From an uncultured Treponema sp. (GTDB taxonomy: Bacteria > Spirochaetota > Spirochaetia > Treponematales > Treponemataceae): a DNA stretch of 24,136 nucleotides. The stretch lies in NCBI GenBank assembly GCA_938045195.1, contig CALINC010000075.1:1-24136 (forward strand). The letters are read 5' to 3'. The translations under genes were made by a program, and so were the position numbers. The notes under the pieces were generated by a model. It did not search any database and was not told the origin of the DNA. It saw only the letters and a list, made by a program, of their open reading frames with translations. Of this stretch, positions 14,122-21,337 are shown one piece after another (within the stretch, counting starts at the first letter, position 1; each line of letters starts with the position of its first letter).

Positions 14122-14162
14122 GACACCTTGAACCCGTGTGCCGGGTTTAAGGTGTCATTTTT
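14122..14162 (+). terminator. Intercistronic rho-independent terminator in the opp operon
   Basis: GACACCTTGAACCCG (14122-14136) pairs with CGGGTTTAAGGTGTC (14142-14156): 15 bp with one G-U wobble, loop TGTGC, followed by ATTTTT. It lies between the binding-protein gene and oppB, where partial termination would lower permease expression. Confidence 0.85.
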
Positions 14163-14199
14163 AGAACATCGGGTAGCTTTTTATTAAGGGGGTACTTTT

Positions 14200-15240
14200 A
14201 TGTATAAGTGGTATGCACTTAAACGCATTTTGCGCGGGTTAGTAGTCTATGCCATATTGATTTTTGTATTTTCGTTATTGTTTAATCAAATGACGGAAAA
14301 AGTTCAGCGCAGCCAAATTCTCGAAGCCGTAAGGGCGGAATCGCGGGGGCTTAAAAATATGACCGGCGAACAAATAATGAATTGGAGAAGATTGCGTGAA
14401 AAAGAATTGATTGAGCAGTACAGTTTAGACCGCCCTTTGGTTGAGCGGGTTTTAAACAGTGCTTTTAGAGTTCTTACTTTTAGATATGGACGCGCTATAA
14501 CAATGAAATCAAATAAGGGTTCGCAAGAAGTTTTAGATATTATCGGGGAAGCAATCCCCCGCTCTATTTTACTTTTTACAACCGCTTTTATTTTTAATGC
14601 AAGTTTCGGTTTGATTTTGGGTTTGAAAAAAGCTCAAAAACCGGGTAAAAGATTAGATAAGGTAACAAGTCTTTTTTACCTCATTTTAACGGGGCTGCCT
14701 ACTTGGTGGCTCGCTATGTTGGTGATTTTTTTCTTTGTATATATTATGCCCTTATTCCCGTCGGGCGGTTTAAATTCCACGCCGATGCCTACAGGGTTTA
14801 TGTTTATAATTGACAGGCTGTATCACATGGCTTTGCCGCTTTTAACCTTGGTAGCACTCGGTTTTTGGGGCTGGGCATTTACGATACGCAATATTGTTTT
14901 AAGCACTCTGCAAGAAGATTTTATCATGAGTGCCCGAGCTCGCGGAATCCCCGAAAGAAAAGTTCTTTTGGGCCATACTTTGAGGACTTCGGCACCTCCG
15001 ATTGTAACATTGATCTTTTTAAGTTTTTTAAGCTCAATGTTCGGGCAAATCATATTTGAAGGAATTTTTTCTTGGCCGGGTCTCGGCAATTTATATTGGA
15101 TTTCAGTTCAGCAAAACGATATTCCGGTTTTGATGGGTGATTTAGCGATTTCTACCGGAATTTATCAGCTTGGGCTTGTACTGCTTGATTTAACGTACGG
15201 CTTCCTTGACCCGCGTATAAAAGTTGGAGGTAAAGCATGA
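14200..15240 (+). CDS. Peptide-type ABC transporter permease, OppB/DppB family
   Basis: 346 residues with about six membrane helices (roughly 10-30, 119-142, 155-186, 207-235, 265-290, 308-335) and a soluble stretch at 31-115 between helices 1 and 2. The cytoplasmic EAA loop, EDFIMSARARGIPERKVLLGHTLR (starting about 239), is the coupling site for the ATPases. The C-terminus GFLDPRIKVGGKA is typical of the family. Ribosome-binding site AAGGGGG lies 6-7 nt upstream. The stop overlaps the next start in an ATGA tetranucleotide. Confidence 0.94.
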   Translation: MYKWYALKRILRGLVVYAILIFVFSLLFNQMTEKVQRSQILEAVRAESRGLKNMTGEQIMNWRRLREKELIEQYSLDRPLVERVLNSAFRVLTFRYGRAITMKSNKGSQEVLDIIGEAIPRSILLFTTAFIFNASFGLILGLKKAQKPGKRLDKVTSLFYLILTGLPTWWLAMLVIFFFVYIMPLFPSGGLNSTPMPTGFMFIIDRLYHMALPLLTLVALGFWGWAFTIRNIVLSTLQEDFIMSARARGIPERKVLLGHTLRTSAPPIVTLIFLSFLSSMFGQIIFEGIFSWPGLGNLYWISVQQNDIPVLMGDLAISTGIYQLGLVLLDLTYGFLDPRIKVGGKA

Positions 15241-16634
15241 TGTCGGATTTTTTTGAGAGATTTAAGGACTTTTGGGCGGACTTTAAAAAAGAAAAACTCG
15301 GCATAATTGCTTTAGGGCTGATGACGTTGTTTGTTTTGGTTATTATTTTTGAACCGCTTCTTTTGCCTTTTAGAGACGTAAACTCAAATTGGCATAATAT
15401 AACATATTGGGAAGATAACCCCGCTTCGGCAGCACCGGTGTGGACGGACCTTTTTAAATCAAAAAAGTCCGCACGAACGGAAAAACTGCTTGAGCCTATT
15501 ATTACCGAAGCCGATGATGCGCAGTTCGGCAAAGTAAAAGTATACTCCTATGTATATAATTATAAATACGATATTGCTCCCTGTGATGTCGTGTTTAGAG
15601 CTGAACTTGACGGAACGGTGGCTATGGGTTTTGAAGTTGTCCGTCCCGACGGTTCTGAAATAGAATTCGGCGTATTTCAGCATAATAATATGAATAATTA
15701 TAAATTGAGGTTTGCTGTTTTGACCGATGGCAGAGACGCAATGAGAAACTTTGCTTCTCAATTCGGTGCTTCTTCAATGTCGGGATATGCGACCCCCGTT
15801 TCTCTTCTCTTTTCGGAAGGAAGCAGTACGATGTACCGAGACAAAAAGGCATTAAAAGGCGAATATACATTTAAATTTATCGTACCTGCCGAAATGCTGA
15901 ATGACAGTGCCAATAAAATTAACGCTCCGCGGATAATGATTCCGGGTTCCGTTTCGGGTGCGATGGGAACCGATTTAAATAAACGTGATATTTTTTCGGG
16001 GCTTATTGCAGGTCTTAAATGGGCATTGCTCATCGGGCTTCTTACCAGCCTTGTTTCGGTAGTTGTCGGTGTTACCTACGGAATAATCAGCGCATATTTC
16101 GGCGGTAGAATTGACGGCGCGATGATGTTTATTTTTGAGATTTTTCTTGCAACTCCTATGGTGCCGGTTTTGATAGTTTTTTCCGCGATGTTTAAAGCAA
16201 GTATATGGGTAATTATAACCGCTTTAGTTATTTTTGACTGGGTAGGTCCGGTAAAAATTGTGCGTTCAATGGCATTGCAGATAAAAGAAGAAACATATAT
16301 TGAAGCTGCGAGAGCTTTAGGGGCAGGAAAATGGAGGATTATTTTTAAGCATATAACGCCGATACTATTGCCGTATTCATTTGCGCTTATGGCGCAATCC
16401 GTACCGGGTGCAATCGTTACGGAAGCGACGCTTTCGCTTTTGGGTTTAGGCGACCCGACCATCGTATCGTGGGGGCAAATTCTTCATGCGGCACAAAATT
16501 CCGGGGCAACTTTAAACGGAATTTGGTGGTGGATTATTCCTCCCGGTCTTTGTATTGCCGTTATGGGAATGATATTTGCATTCTTAGGCTTTGCAATGGA
16601 TAAAATTCTTCATCCTAAATTAAAGACAAGGTAA
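15237..16634 (+). CDS. Peptide-type ABC transporter permease, OppC/DppC family, with periplasmic insertion
   Basis: 465 residues against about 300 for typical OppC. Helix 1 (about 20-43) is followed by roughly 200 residues (45-243) of soluble, beta-rich sequence before the family landmark MGTDLNKRDIFSGLIAGLKW, which normally follows helix 1 within a few dozen residues. By topology this insertion faces the periplasm. Helices follow at about 258-285, 297-335, 377-400 and 425-452. The EAA loop reads EETYIEAARALGAGKWRI (351-368). The GGAGG ribosome-binding site (15226-15230) fits either ATG 15237 (ATGA overlap with oppB) or the adjacent ATG 15240. I keep 15237. Confidence 0.93.
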   Translation: MMSDFFERFKDFWADFKKEKLGIIALGLMTLFVLVIIFEPLLLPFRDVNSNWHNITYWEDNPASAAPVWTDLFKSKKSARTEKLLEPIITEADDAQFGKVKVYSYVYNYKYDIAPCDVVFRAELDGTVAMGFEVVRPDGSEIEFGVFQHNNMNNYKLRFAVLTDGRDAMRNFASQFGASSMSGYATPVSLLFSEGSSTMYRDKKALKGEYTFKFIVPAEMLNDSANKINAPRIMIPGSVSGAMGTDLNKRDIFSGLIAGLKWALLIGLLTSLVSVVVGVTYGIISAYFGGRIDGAMMFIFEIFLATPMVPVLIVFSAMFKASIWVIITALVIFDWVGPVKIVRSMALQIKEETYIEAARALGAGKWRIIFKHITPILLPYSFALMAQSVPGAIVTEATLSLLGLGDPTIVSWGQILHAAQNSGATLNGIWWWIIPPGLCIAVMGMIFAFLGFAMDKILHPKLKTR

Positions 16635-16646
16635 GGAGGTTTCACA

Positions 16647-17624
16647 ATGGAAAATAAGGAAAAAATTCTTCAGGTTAAAAACTTGAGATTATATTATCAT
16701 ACCTCTGCCGGAATTGTAAAAGCCTTGGACGATGTAAGTTTCGATTTATTTGAAGGCGAAACGATAGGGCTTGTAGGGGAGTCCGGCTGCGGAAAAACCA
16801 CTACGGGTATGGCATTACTCAAAATGCCGTCGCCGCCGGGACAAATTGAAGACGGTTCACAAGTCATTATCGGCGGGCGCAATATTATTCCGCTAAGCGA
16901 CGCGGAAATCCGTAAAAACGTACGCTGGCAGGAAATTTCTATGGTATTCCAAGGTGCAATGAACAGTTTAACGCCTGTTTATACGATAGGAAAGTTAATG
17001 CTTGAAACCTTGCGGGAACATAAAGAGATGAGCGATGCCGAAGCTCACTCGCTTATGGAAGAATATCTCGGTTATGTAGGGCTTCCGCCTGAGGTCTTAA
17101 ACCGTTATCCGCATGAGCTTTCGGGAGGAATGAAGCAGCGCGTTGTTATTGCCTGCGGCTTATTCTTAAAACCTAAGGTAGTTATACTCGATGAACCTAC
17201 AACTGCTTTGGACGTTATTGTTCAAGCGCAAATTATCAATTTACTTAAAGAACTGAAACAAAAGTTTAAGCTGTCGTTTATATTTATTACGCATGACCTT
17301 TCGCTTGAAGCTGAAATTTCAGACCGAATTTGCGTTATGTATGCGGGCAAAATTGCCGAATTCGGAACAAACGAGCAAATCTACGGTAAGACACCGCTTC
17401 ATCCTTATACGCAAAAACTTTTGCAGGCAACGCCGCTTTTGCATAAACATGTTGATGAGCTTTCGTATATACCCGGAACTCCTCCCGATTTAATTGCGCC
17501 GCCAAAAGGCTGCCGATTTAATCCGAGGTGTCATTGTACAATGGATAAATGCTTCGAGTTTGAGCCTCCTTTAATTGAGGCTGAACCGGGGCATCAAGTA
17601 GCATGCTGGAGGTGCGTAAAATGA
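16647..17624 (+). CDS. Peptide-type ABC transporter ATPase, OppD/DppD family
   Basis: 325 residues. Walker A GESGCGKTT (44-52), Q-loop VFQGAMNSLTP (Gln102), signature LSGGMKQR (158-165), Walker B VVILDEP (178-184), H-loop ITHDLS (His216). The C-terminal oligopeptide-transporter extension carries six cysteines (289, 295, 297, 302, 320, 323). In related DppD/OppD proteins a cysteine set in this region has been found to hold a 4Fe-4S cluster. Whether this one does is inference. The AAGGAGG ribosome-binding site lies 7 nt before the ATG. It forms a heterodimer with the next gene product. Confidence 0.95.
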   Translation: MENKEKILQVKNLRLYYHTSAGIVKALDDVSFDLFEGETIGLVGESGCGKTTTGMALLKMPSPPGQIEDGSQVIIGGRNIIPLSDAEIRKNVRWQEISMVFQGAMNSLTPVYTIGKLMLETLREHKEMSDAEAHSLMEEYLGYVGLPPEVLNRYPHELSGGMKQRVVIACGLFLKPKVVILDEPTTALDVIVQAQIINLLKELKQKFKLSFIFITHDLSLEAEISDRICVMYAGKIAEFGTNEQIYGKTPLHPYTQKLLQATPLLHKHVDELSYIPGTPPDLIAPPKGCRFNPRCHCTMDKCFEFEPPLIEAEPGHQVACWRCVK

Positions 17625-18667
17625 GCGATACCGAAAAAAAGATAGATCCTAATGATTATATTTTGGAACTTTTAAACATAAAGAAATACTTTGAGCCGCA
17701 CCTAGGTCTTTTAGCAAGTTTGGGGAAGGGGAATATAAAGAAGATTAAAGCTGTTGATGACGTTACCTTACGGCTCAGACGAGGCGAAATTTTCGGGCTT
17801 ATCGGCGAATCGGGTTCCGGTAAAACTACAATTGGAAAAATTGCCATGAAACTGCATTCTACGACCGCCGGTAAAGTTATTTACAATGGTGAAGATGTTA
17901 CCGCCAGCGATAAAGAACGTACTGCAAAATACCGCCGTCAAGTTCAGATGATTTTCCAAGATCCTTATGCGTCGATGAACCCCCGTTTTAAAATTCGCGA
18001 TGTAATGGAAGAGCCTTTAATTATTCATAAAATTAAAGGGAATAGAAAAGAAAATGACGAGAAAATTATAAAGGCGTTAAGAGAAGTTAAACTTAATCCG
18101 CCTGAAGAATTTATGGGGCGTTATCCGCACATGCTTTCGGGTGGTCAGAGGCAGCGGGTTGCTACGGCACGAACCCTTATCTTAAACCCCGAAATTATTG
18201 TGGCTGACGAGCCGGTTTCGATGATTGACCTTTCAACACGAGCGGAAATTCTTCACATGATGCGCGATGTTCAGCGGGAACTTGGCTTAACCTATTTATA
18301 TATAACGCATGACCTGTCTACCGCCAGATACTTTACCGATAGAATTGCCGTTATGTATTTGGGGCGTATTATGGAAATGGGGGAGGCTGACGATGTTATT
18401 GATAATCCGATGCATCCGTATACCCAAGCCCTTATTGAAGCCGTACCGGAACCTAAATCGGGAATGCTGGACATAATTAAAAAACTGCCTATTTCCGGTG
18501 AAATTCCATCACCGGCAAATATCCCCTCAGGCTGCCGCTTTCATACCCGATGTCCCTATGCTGTGGAGGCTTGTGCCAATGAGGAAGAACCTGTTTTAAC
18601 GGATATCGGAAACGGTCATTTTCATGCATGCAGGCGTGCCGAAGAAATTAAAGCAATGAGAAAATAG
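17621..18667 (+). CDS. Peptide-type ABC transporter ATPase, OppF/DppF family
   Basis: 348 residues from ATG 17621. An upstream ATG at 17603 is rejected because the GGAGG ribosome-binding site (17608-17612) lies after it and 17621 forms an ATGA overlap with the oppD stop, as in the oppB/oppC junction. Walker A IGESGSGKTT (61-70), Q-loop IFQDPYASMNPR, signature LSGGQRQRV (172-180), Walker B IIVADEP (192-198), H-loop ITHDLS (His230). The D-loop region reads VSMIDLST where VSALD is usual, a mild change at the dimer interface. The C-terminus has the GCRFHTRCPYA motif with four cysteines. It is the last gene of the operon, followed by two hairpins. Confidence 0.95.
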   Translation: MSDTEKKIDPNDYILELLNIKKYFEPHLGLLASLGKGNIKKIKAVDDVTLRLRRGEIFGLIGESGSGKTTIGKIAMKLHSTTAGKVIYNGEDVTASDKERTAKYRRQVQMIFQDPYASMNPRFKIRDVMEEPLIIHKIKGNRKENDEKIIKALREVKLNPPEEFMGRYPHMLSGGQRQRVATARTLILNPEIIVADEPVSMIDLSTRAEILHMMRDVQRELGLTYLYITHDLSTARYFTDRIAVMYLGRIMEMGEADDVIDNPMHPYTQALIEAVPEPKSGMLDIIKKLPISGEIPSPANIPSGCRFHTRCPYAVEACANEEEPVLTDIGNGHFHACRRAEEIKAMRK

Positions 18668-18683
18668 CGGCTATTTTAAATAG

Positions 18684-18711
18684 TTTAATCGGCGTAACAG
18701 TGCCGATTAAA
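18684..18711 (+). terminator. First hairpin after the opp operon
   Basis: TTTAATCGGC (18684-18693) and GCCGATTAAA (18702-18711), a perfect 10-bp stem with an 8-nt loop. It begins 17 nt after the oppF stop and is not followed by a T-run, so it is more likely an RNA-stabilising element or part of a double terminator. A short palindrome AAATAG-CGG-CTATTT also overlaps the stop codon (18662-18676). Confidence 0.6.
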
Positions 18712-18717
18712 AACACT

Positions 18718-18751
18718 GCCCGCCGGATGCAATATCAACCGGCGGGCTTTA
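18718..18751 (+). terminator. GC-rich terminator of the opp operon
   Basis: GCCCGCCGG (18718-18726) and CCGGCGGGC (18739-18747), a perfect 9-bp stem, 12-nt loop, followed by TTTAT. It is much more GC-rich than its surroundings. It is the most likely operon end. Confidence 0.8.
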
Positions 18752-18810
18752 TAAAGATCAAAAACCGATTATAGGGATATGGTTAATGCTGCCCCTTACT
18801 TTTAATACAT

Positions 18811-18847
18811 AAAAAAATCCCTCGGGGAGTATGCAAGCCCGAGGGAT
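18811..18847 (-). terminator. Minus-strand rho-independent terminator of the candidate small RNA
   Basis: Perfect 10-bp GC-rich stem (18847-18838 with 18826-18817), 11-nt loop, then seven T on the minus strand (18817-18811). No annotated minus-strand gene lies upstream for it to end except the candidate RNA. Confidence 0.8.
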
Positions 18848-18935
18848 CAAGAATAGAGTATAAACCATTCATAGAAAATACTTTTATGAACGCTTTCGCA
18901 GAAAGTTTGGGAAACCTCCTGCATGTCTGTGCCTA
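18811..18935 (-). ncRNA. Candidate small RNA (minus strand), unassigned
   Basis: About 125 nt bounded by a promoter (18969-18941) and a textbook terminator: stem ATCCCTCGGG/CCCGAGGGAT (18847-18838 with 18826-18817), perfect 10 bp, 11-nt loop, then a T-run on the minus strand. Inside are three further short hairpins: GTTT-CCC-AAAC (18915-18905), CTTTC-TGC-GAAAG (18905-18893) and TTCATA/TATGAA (18890-18868). A perfect AGGAGG (18920-18915) has no start codon at translational distance behind it. A 25-codon frame (ATG 18924 to TGA 18847) runs through it, so a tiny mRNA is an alternative. It is not recognised as tmRNA, SRP RNA, 6S RNA or RNase P RNA. Confidence 0.55.
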
Positions 18936-18940
18936 GTGTT

Positions 18941-18969
18941 AAGTTAGCATATTTTTACATAAAAGTCAA
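18941..18969 (-). promoter_or_regulatory. Candidate promoter of the small RNA
   Basis: On the minus strand TTGACT (18969-18964), 17 nt spacer, TAACTT (18946-18941). The -35 is strong. The -10 keeps the most conserved T1, A2 and T6. Confidence 0.45.
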
Positions 18970-18983
18970 GTGCTTTTAACAAA

Positions 18984-19018
18984 AAAAACATAAAAAAATG
19001 GAATTTTTTTATGTTTTT
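18984..19018. repeat. Long perfect AT-rich inverted repeat
   Basis: Two 15-bp arms (18984-18998 and 19004-19018) with loop TGGAA, A-rich then T-rich, so it can end transcription in both directions. It lies exactly between the minus-strand small-RNA promoter and the plus-strand promoter at 19041. Confidence 0.75.
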
Positions 19019-19040
19019 AGCATTCTAAAAGATTTTTTGC

Positions 19041-19069
19041 TTGCATAATATAAAAATAAATAGTATAAT
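19041..19069 (+). promoter_or_regulatory. Promoter of the thioredoxin-like / CXXC / 4Fe-4S operon
   Basis: TTGCAT (19041-19046), 17 nt spacer, perfect TATAAT (19064-19069), with a 32-nt gap to the ATG containing the GAGGAGG ribosome-binding site (19089-19095). Confidence 0.7.
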
Positions 19070-19101
19070 AACCACAGCATTTCTATTTGAGGAGGATTTG
19101 C

Positions 19102-20196
19102 ATGAAAAAAAATTATAAATTTTTTGTGGTATTTGTTGTATTTTCTTTGATTTCCGCAGCATTGTTTGCAGGAGGAAGTAAAGAAGAAGTGTTTGAAATT
19201 TCCGATGAGGAAAGAGCTGAGGGGTGGCGCTATTTTAAGCCCATAGGTTTTAAATTGCACCGACCTGCCTTTTTTGATACCTATGAGGACAACGTTAATC
19301 CGGATACCAGCGTTGGTGTTGAAGATAAGAAGACGGATGAGGTTGTATACAAAGTTTATTTATATGAATTTTTCTCCGATGAATTAATTGAAAAATATGG
19401 AGAGATTATAAATAACAAATCATTAAACTCTGAGCAAAAATGGGAAATGATAGATAAAGAAATTAATCCGAATCTTAAGCCTATTTACAAACTTGTTGTT
19501 TTGCGTACCCCGTTGATAGGTAATCAAACTCTTGAAGAACTCACAGGACTGCCCAATAATGAAGTCATCAGAAAAACCGAGCAGTTTACACAAGTTTTGG
19601 CTATTGCCGATTTTGACCCCGAAGGTTTAAGCGAAAAATCCGCTAAAATTTATGAAGAAATGATTTCGCAAGTTAGACCTATAATTCCGTCAATTAAGTG
19701 TACTGACCCGATTTCTGCCGAAGCCGAAATGATTGCTACCATAACAGGACTAAACTTTGATACCATTGATCTTTATGGAAACAAAGTAACCGGTGATATT
19801 TTAAAAGACTATGACGTTACAATGGTAAATATCTGGGCAACTTGGTGCGGTCCTTGCAAAAAAGAATTACCCGAAATTGTCAAACTTTATGAAAATTTTA
19901 AAGACAAAGGCTGCAATGTAATAGGTGTTACCCTCGACGTAAGCCCTAGCGAGCAAAATTCACTTGAAACGGCAAAAAAAATAATTTCGGATGCGGGTTG
20001 TAAATATACTGTTCTGCAAAATAACGACACTCTAAACGTCTTGTTAAAAGGTATTCAAGCTCTACCTACGACTATTTTTGTAGATAAAAAAGGCAACATC
20101 ATAGCATCTTCGGTTAACGATATTATCATCGGAAGTAAAAATCTTGACCAATTTACCGAAGCTATGGAAAATGCCTTAAAAGCCGTAAAAAAATAG
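19102..20196 (+). CDS. Exported thioredoxin-like (TlpA/ResA-type) protein
   Basis: 364 residues from ATG 19102. A TTG at 19087 lies within the ribosome-binding site and is rejected. The signal peptide (1-24) ends SAALFAGGSK with no lipobox Cys, so the protein is probably released into the periplasm or kept by an uncleaved helix. Residues about 25-210 are an acidic, helical region not recognised. Residues about 215-364 are a thioredoxin fold: NIWATWCGPCKKELPE with redox Cys249 and Cys252, and the cis-proline loop ALPTTIFVDKKG. Family knowledge: TlpA/ResA-type proteins reduce or exchange disulfides outside the cytoplasm. The next two genes, a tiny CXXC membrane peptide and a polytopic iron-sulfur protein, could supply electrons to it. 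Additional cysteines (200, 271, 300) are present. Confidence 0.88.
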   Translation: MKKNYKFFVVFVVFSLISAALFAGGSKEEVFEISDEERAEGWRYFKPIGFKLHRPAFFDTYEDNVNPDTSVGVEDKKTDEVVYKVYLYEFFSDELIEKYGEIINNKSLNSEQKWEMIDKEINPNLKPIYKLVVLRTPLIGNQTLEELTGLPNNEVIRKTEQFTQVLAIADFDPEGLSEKSAKIYEEMISQVRPIIPSIKCTDPISAEAEMIATITGLNFDTIDLYGNKVTGDILKDYDVTMVNIWATWCGPCKKELPEIVKLYENFKDKGCNVIGVTLDVSPSEQNSLETAKKIISDAGCKYTVLQNNDTLNVLLKGIQALPTTIFVDKKGNIIASSVNDIIIGSKNLDQFTEAMENALKAVKK

Positions 20197-20229
20197 CACT
20201 ATTTATAGGGAATTAAGGGGCTTCGCATA

Positions 20230-20367
20230 ATGAATAAAAAACTGACAGCAGTACTTTTAATTGTTTTGGCGTCGGCTGTAATGCTTTTTGGAATTTACCG
20301 CGGCGAAGTTGCGGTAGTCTTAAAAAAAGCCGTAAATATTTGTATGGAGTGTATAGGAATTGGCTAA
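20230..20367 (+). CDS. CD1871A-family-like small CXXC protein
   Basis: 45 residues, one N-terminal membrane helix (about 5-23), then IYRGEVAVVLKKAVNICMECIGIG with the CXXC pair Cys38-Cys41 near the C-terminus. The RGEV...KA..IC.ECIGIG ending is the hallmark of the small CD1871A-type family, which is found beside 4Fe-4S membrane proteins and thioredoxin-like genes, exactly as here. The AAGGGG ribosome-binding site (20214-20220) lies about 10 nt before the ATG. Its end overlaps the TTG start of the next gene by 8 nt (TTGGCTAA), implying coupled translation. The function is not established. By context it may act as a redox or metal-relay partner. Confidence 0.85.
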   Translation: MNKKLTAVLLIVLASAVMLFGIYRGEVAVVLKKAVNICMECIGIG

Positions 20368-21259
20368 AAAGAAAATACAGAAAACTCTGAATAAAAAACG
20401 CCATCTCATTCAAGCATTGGGAATGCTGGCTCTTGACGGGAATCTTAAAGGCTTTTTACGGGGACAGATTTATAAAGGTCCTTTAAAAAAAGCCTGTGTT
20501 CCCGTGTTAAACTGTTATTCATGCCCCGGAGCCCTGTTCGGCTGTCCTATAGGCTCAATACAAGCAACAATAGGAAGCAGTAAATTTAACTTTGCGTTTT
20601 ATGTTGTGGGCTTATTGTCGCTGTTTGCGATAGCCGCAGGAAGACTTTTTTGCGGCTATCTTTGCCCGTTCGGGCTTTTTCAAGATTTGTTGGATAAAAT
20701 TCCTTTATTCAAATTAAAAGTTCCAAAAAAAATTGCAGCCGTATTAAAATATTTAAAATATGTTATTCTTCTATTTTTTGTTTTTGTGCTGCCTTTTGCA
20801 TTTCAAGATAAATACGGAATGAGCGACCCGTATTTTTGCAAATATATATGCCCGTCCGGTATTTTGTTTGGAGCATTACCGCTGGTAGCCGTAAATAAAG
20901 CTTTGGTTTCTTCATTGGGTGCCTTATTCGGGCTTAAACTCACAATTTTGATAATTGTTGCGCTTTTGTCAATAATACTATACCGTCCTTTTTGCCGTTT
21001 TTTGTGTCCGCTCGGCGCATTTTTAGGTATATTTAATCCGGTAAGTTTGTATCGTCTTAAAATAAACGATAAATGTATAAAGTGCAAAAAGTGCGAACGT
21101 ACCTGTAAACTCGATATTCCGACATATAAAACGCCTAACAGCCCCGAATGTATACGTTGCGGCGAATGTATCAAAGCATGTCCCGTGAAAGCGATAGAGC
21201 ACAGCTTTTTGTTTACAGAAAAAAACGGGGGCAATTTAAAACCGAAGGAAAAGCGGTAG
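20360..21259 (+). CDS. Polytopic 4Fe-4S membrane protein (NapH/CcoG-like)
   Basis: 299 residues starting at TTG 20360, overlapping the small CXXC gene, with GGAG 10 nt upstream. Membrane helices fall near 77-95, 130-147, 165-180 and 190-207. Cys-containing CP motifs recur: NCYSCPGALFGCPIG (51-65), FCGYLCPFG (97-105), FCKYICPSG (159-167), FCRFLCPLG (211-219). The C-terminus is a two-cluster ferredoxin domain with Cys239/242/245/249 and Cys264/267/270/274. Family knowledge: such proteins carry electrons across or along the membrane to periplasmic partners. The location behind a TlpA-like thioredoxin suggests a route of reducing power to exported thiols, but this is inference. Confidence 0.9.
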   Translation: MAKKKIQKTLNKKRHLIQALGMLALDGNLKGFLRGQIYKGPLKKACVPVLNCYSCPGALFGCPIGSIQATIGSSKFNFAFYVVGLLSLFAIAAGRLFCGYLCPFGLFQDLLDKIPLFKLKVPKKIAAVLKYLKYVILLFFVFVLPFAFQDKYGMSDPYFCKYICPSGILFGALPLVAVNKALVSSLGALFGLKLTILIIVALLSIILYRPFCRFLCPLGAFLGIFNPVSLYRLKINDKCIKCKKCERTCKLDIPTYKTPNSPECIRCGECIKACPVKAIEHSFLFTEKNGGNLKPKEKR

Positions 21260-21300
21260 ATATGCGATAGAACCGCCCTATATTCATTTCCATACATTTA

Positions 21301-21309
21301 TGGTATAAT
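21301..21309 (+). promoter_or_regulatory. Extended -10 promoter for tldD
   Basis: TGG immediately before TATAAT (21304-21309) makes an extended -10. The -35 (TATTCA, 17 nt upstream) is weak, as is usual for extended -10 promoters. A 28-nt gap to the ATG holds a TGGAGGA ribosome-binding site. Confidence 0.55.
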
Positions 21310-21337
21310 ATATATTATTGTAATTTTTGGAGGAATT

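Noticed and set aside
17603..17620. Upstream ATG for oppF
   Set aside because: The ribosome-binding site GGAGG lies after it, and ATG 17621 gives the ATGA overlap also seen at oppB/oppC.
18811..18935. Identity of the candidate RNA as tmRNA, SRP RNA, 6S RNA or a tracrRNA
   Set aside because: No SRP tetraloop region, no tmRNA tag frame or tRNA-like ends, no long 6S bubble, and no cas genes or repeats nearby to support a tracrRNA.
19087..19101. TTG start for the thioredoxin-like gene
   Set aside because: It lies within the GAGGAGG ribosome-binding site. ATG 19102 begins a standard signal peptide.
20803..21297. 164-codon minus-strand frame opposite the 4Fe-4S gene
   Set aside because: Antisense to the Cys-rich ferredoxin domain, which is clearly coding. 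No motif or start context supports it.
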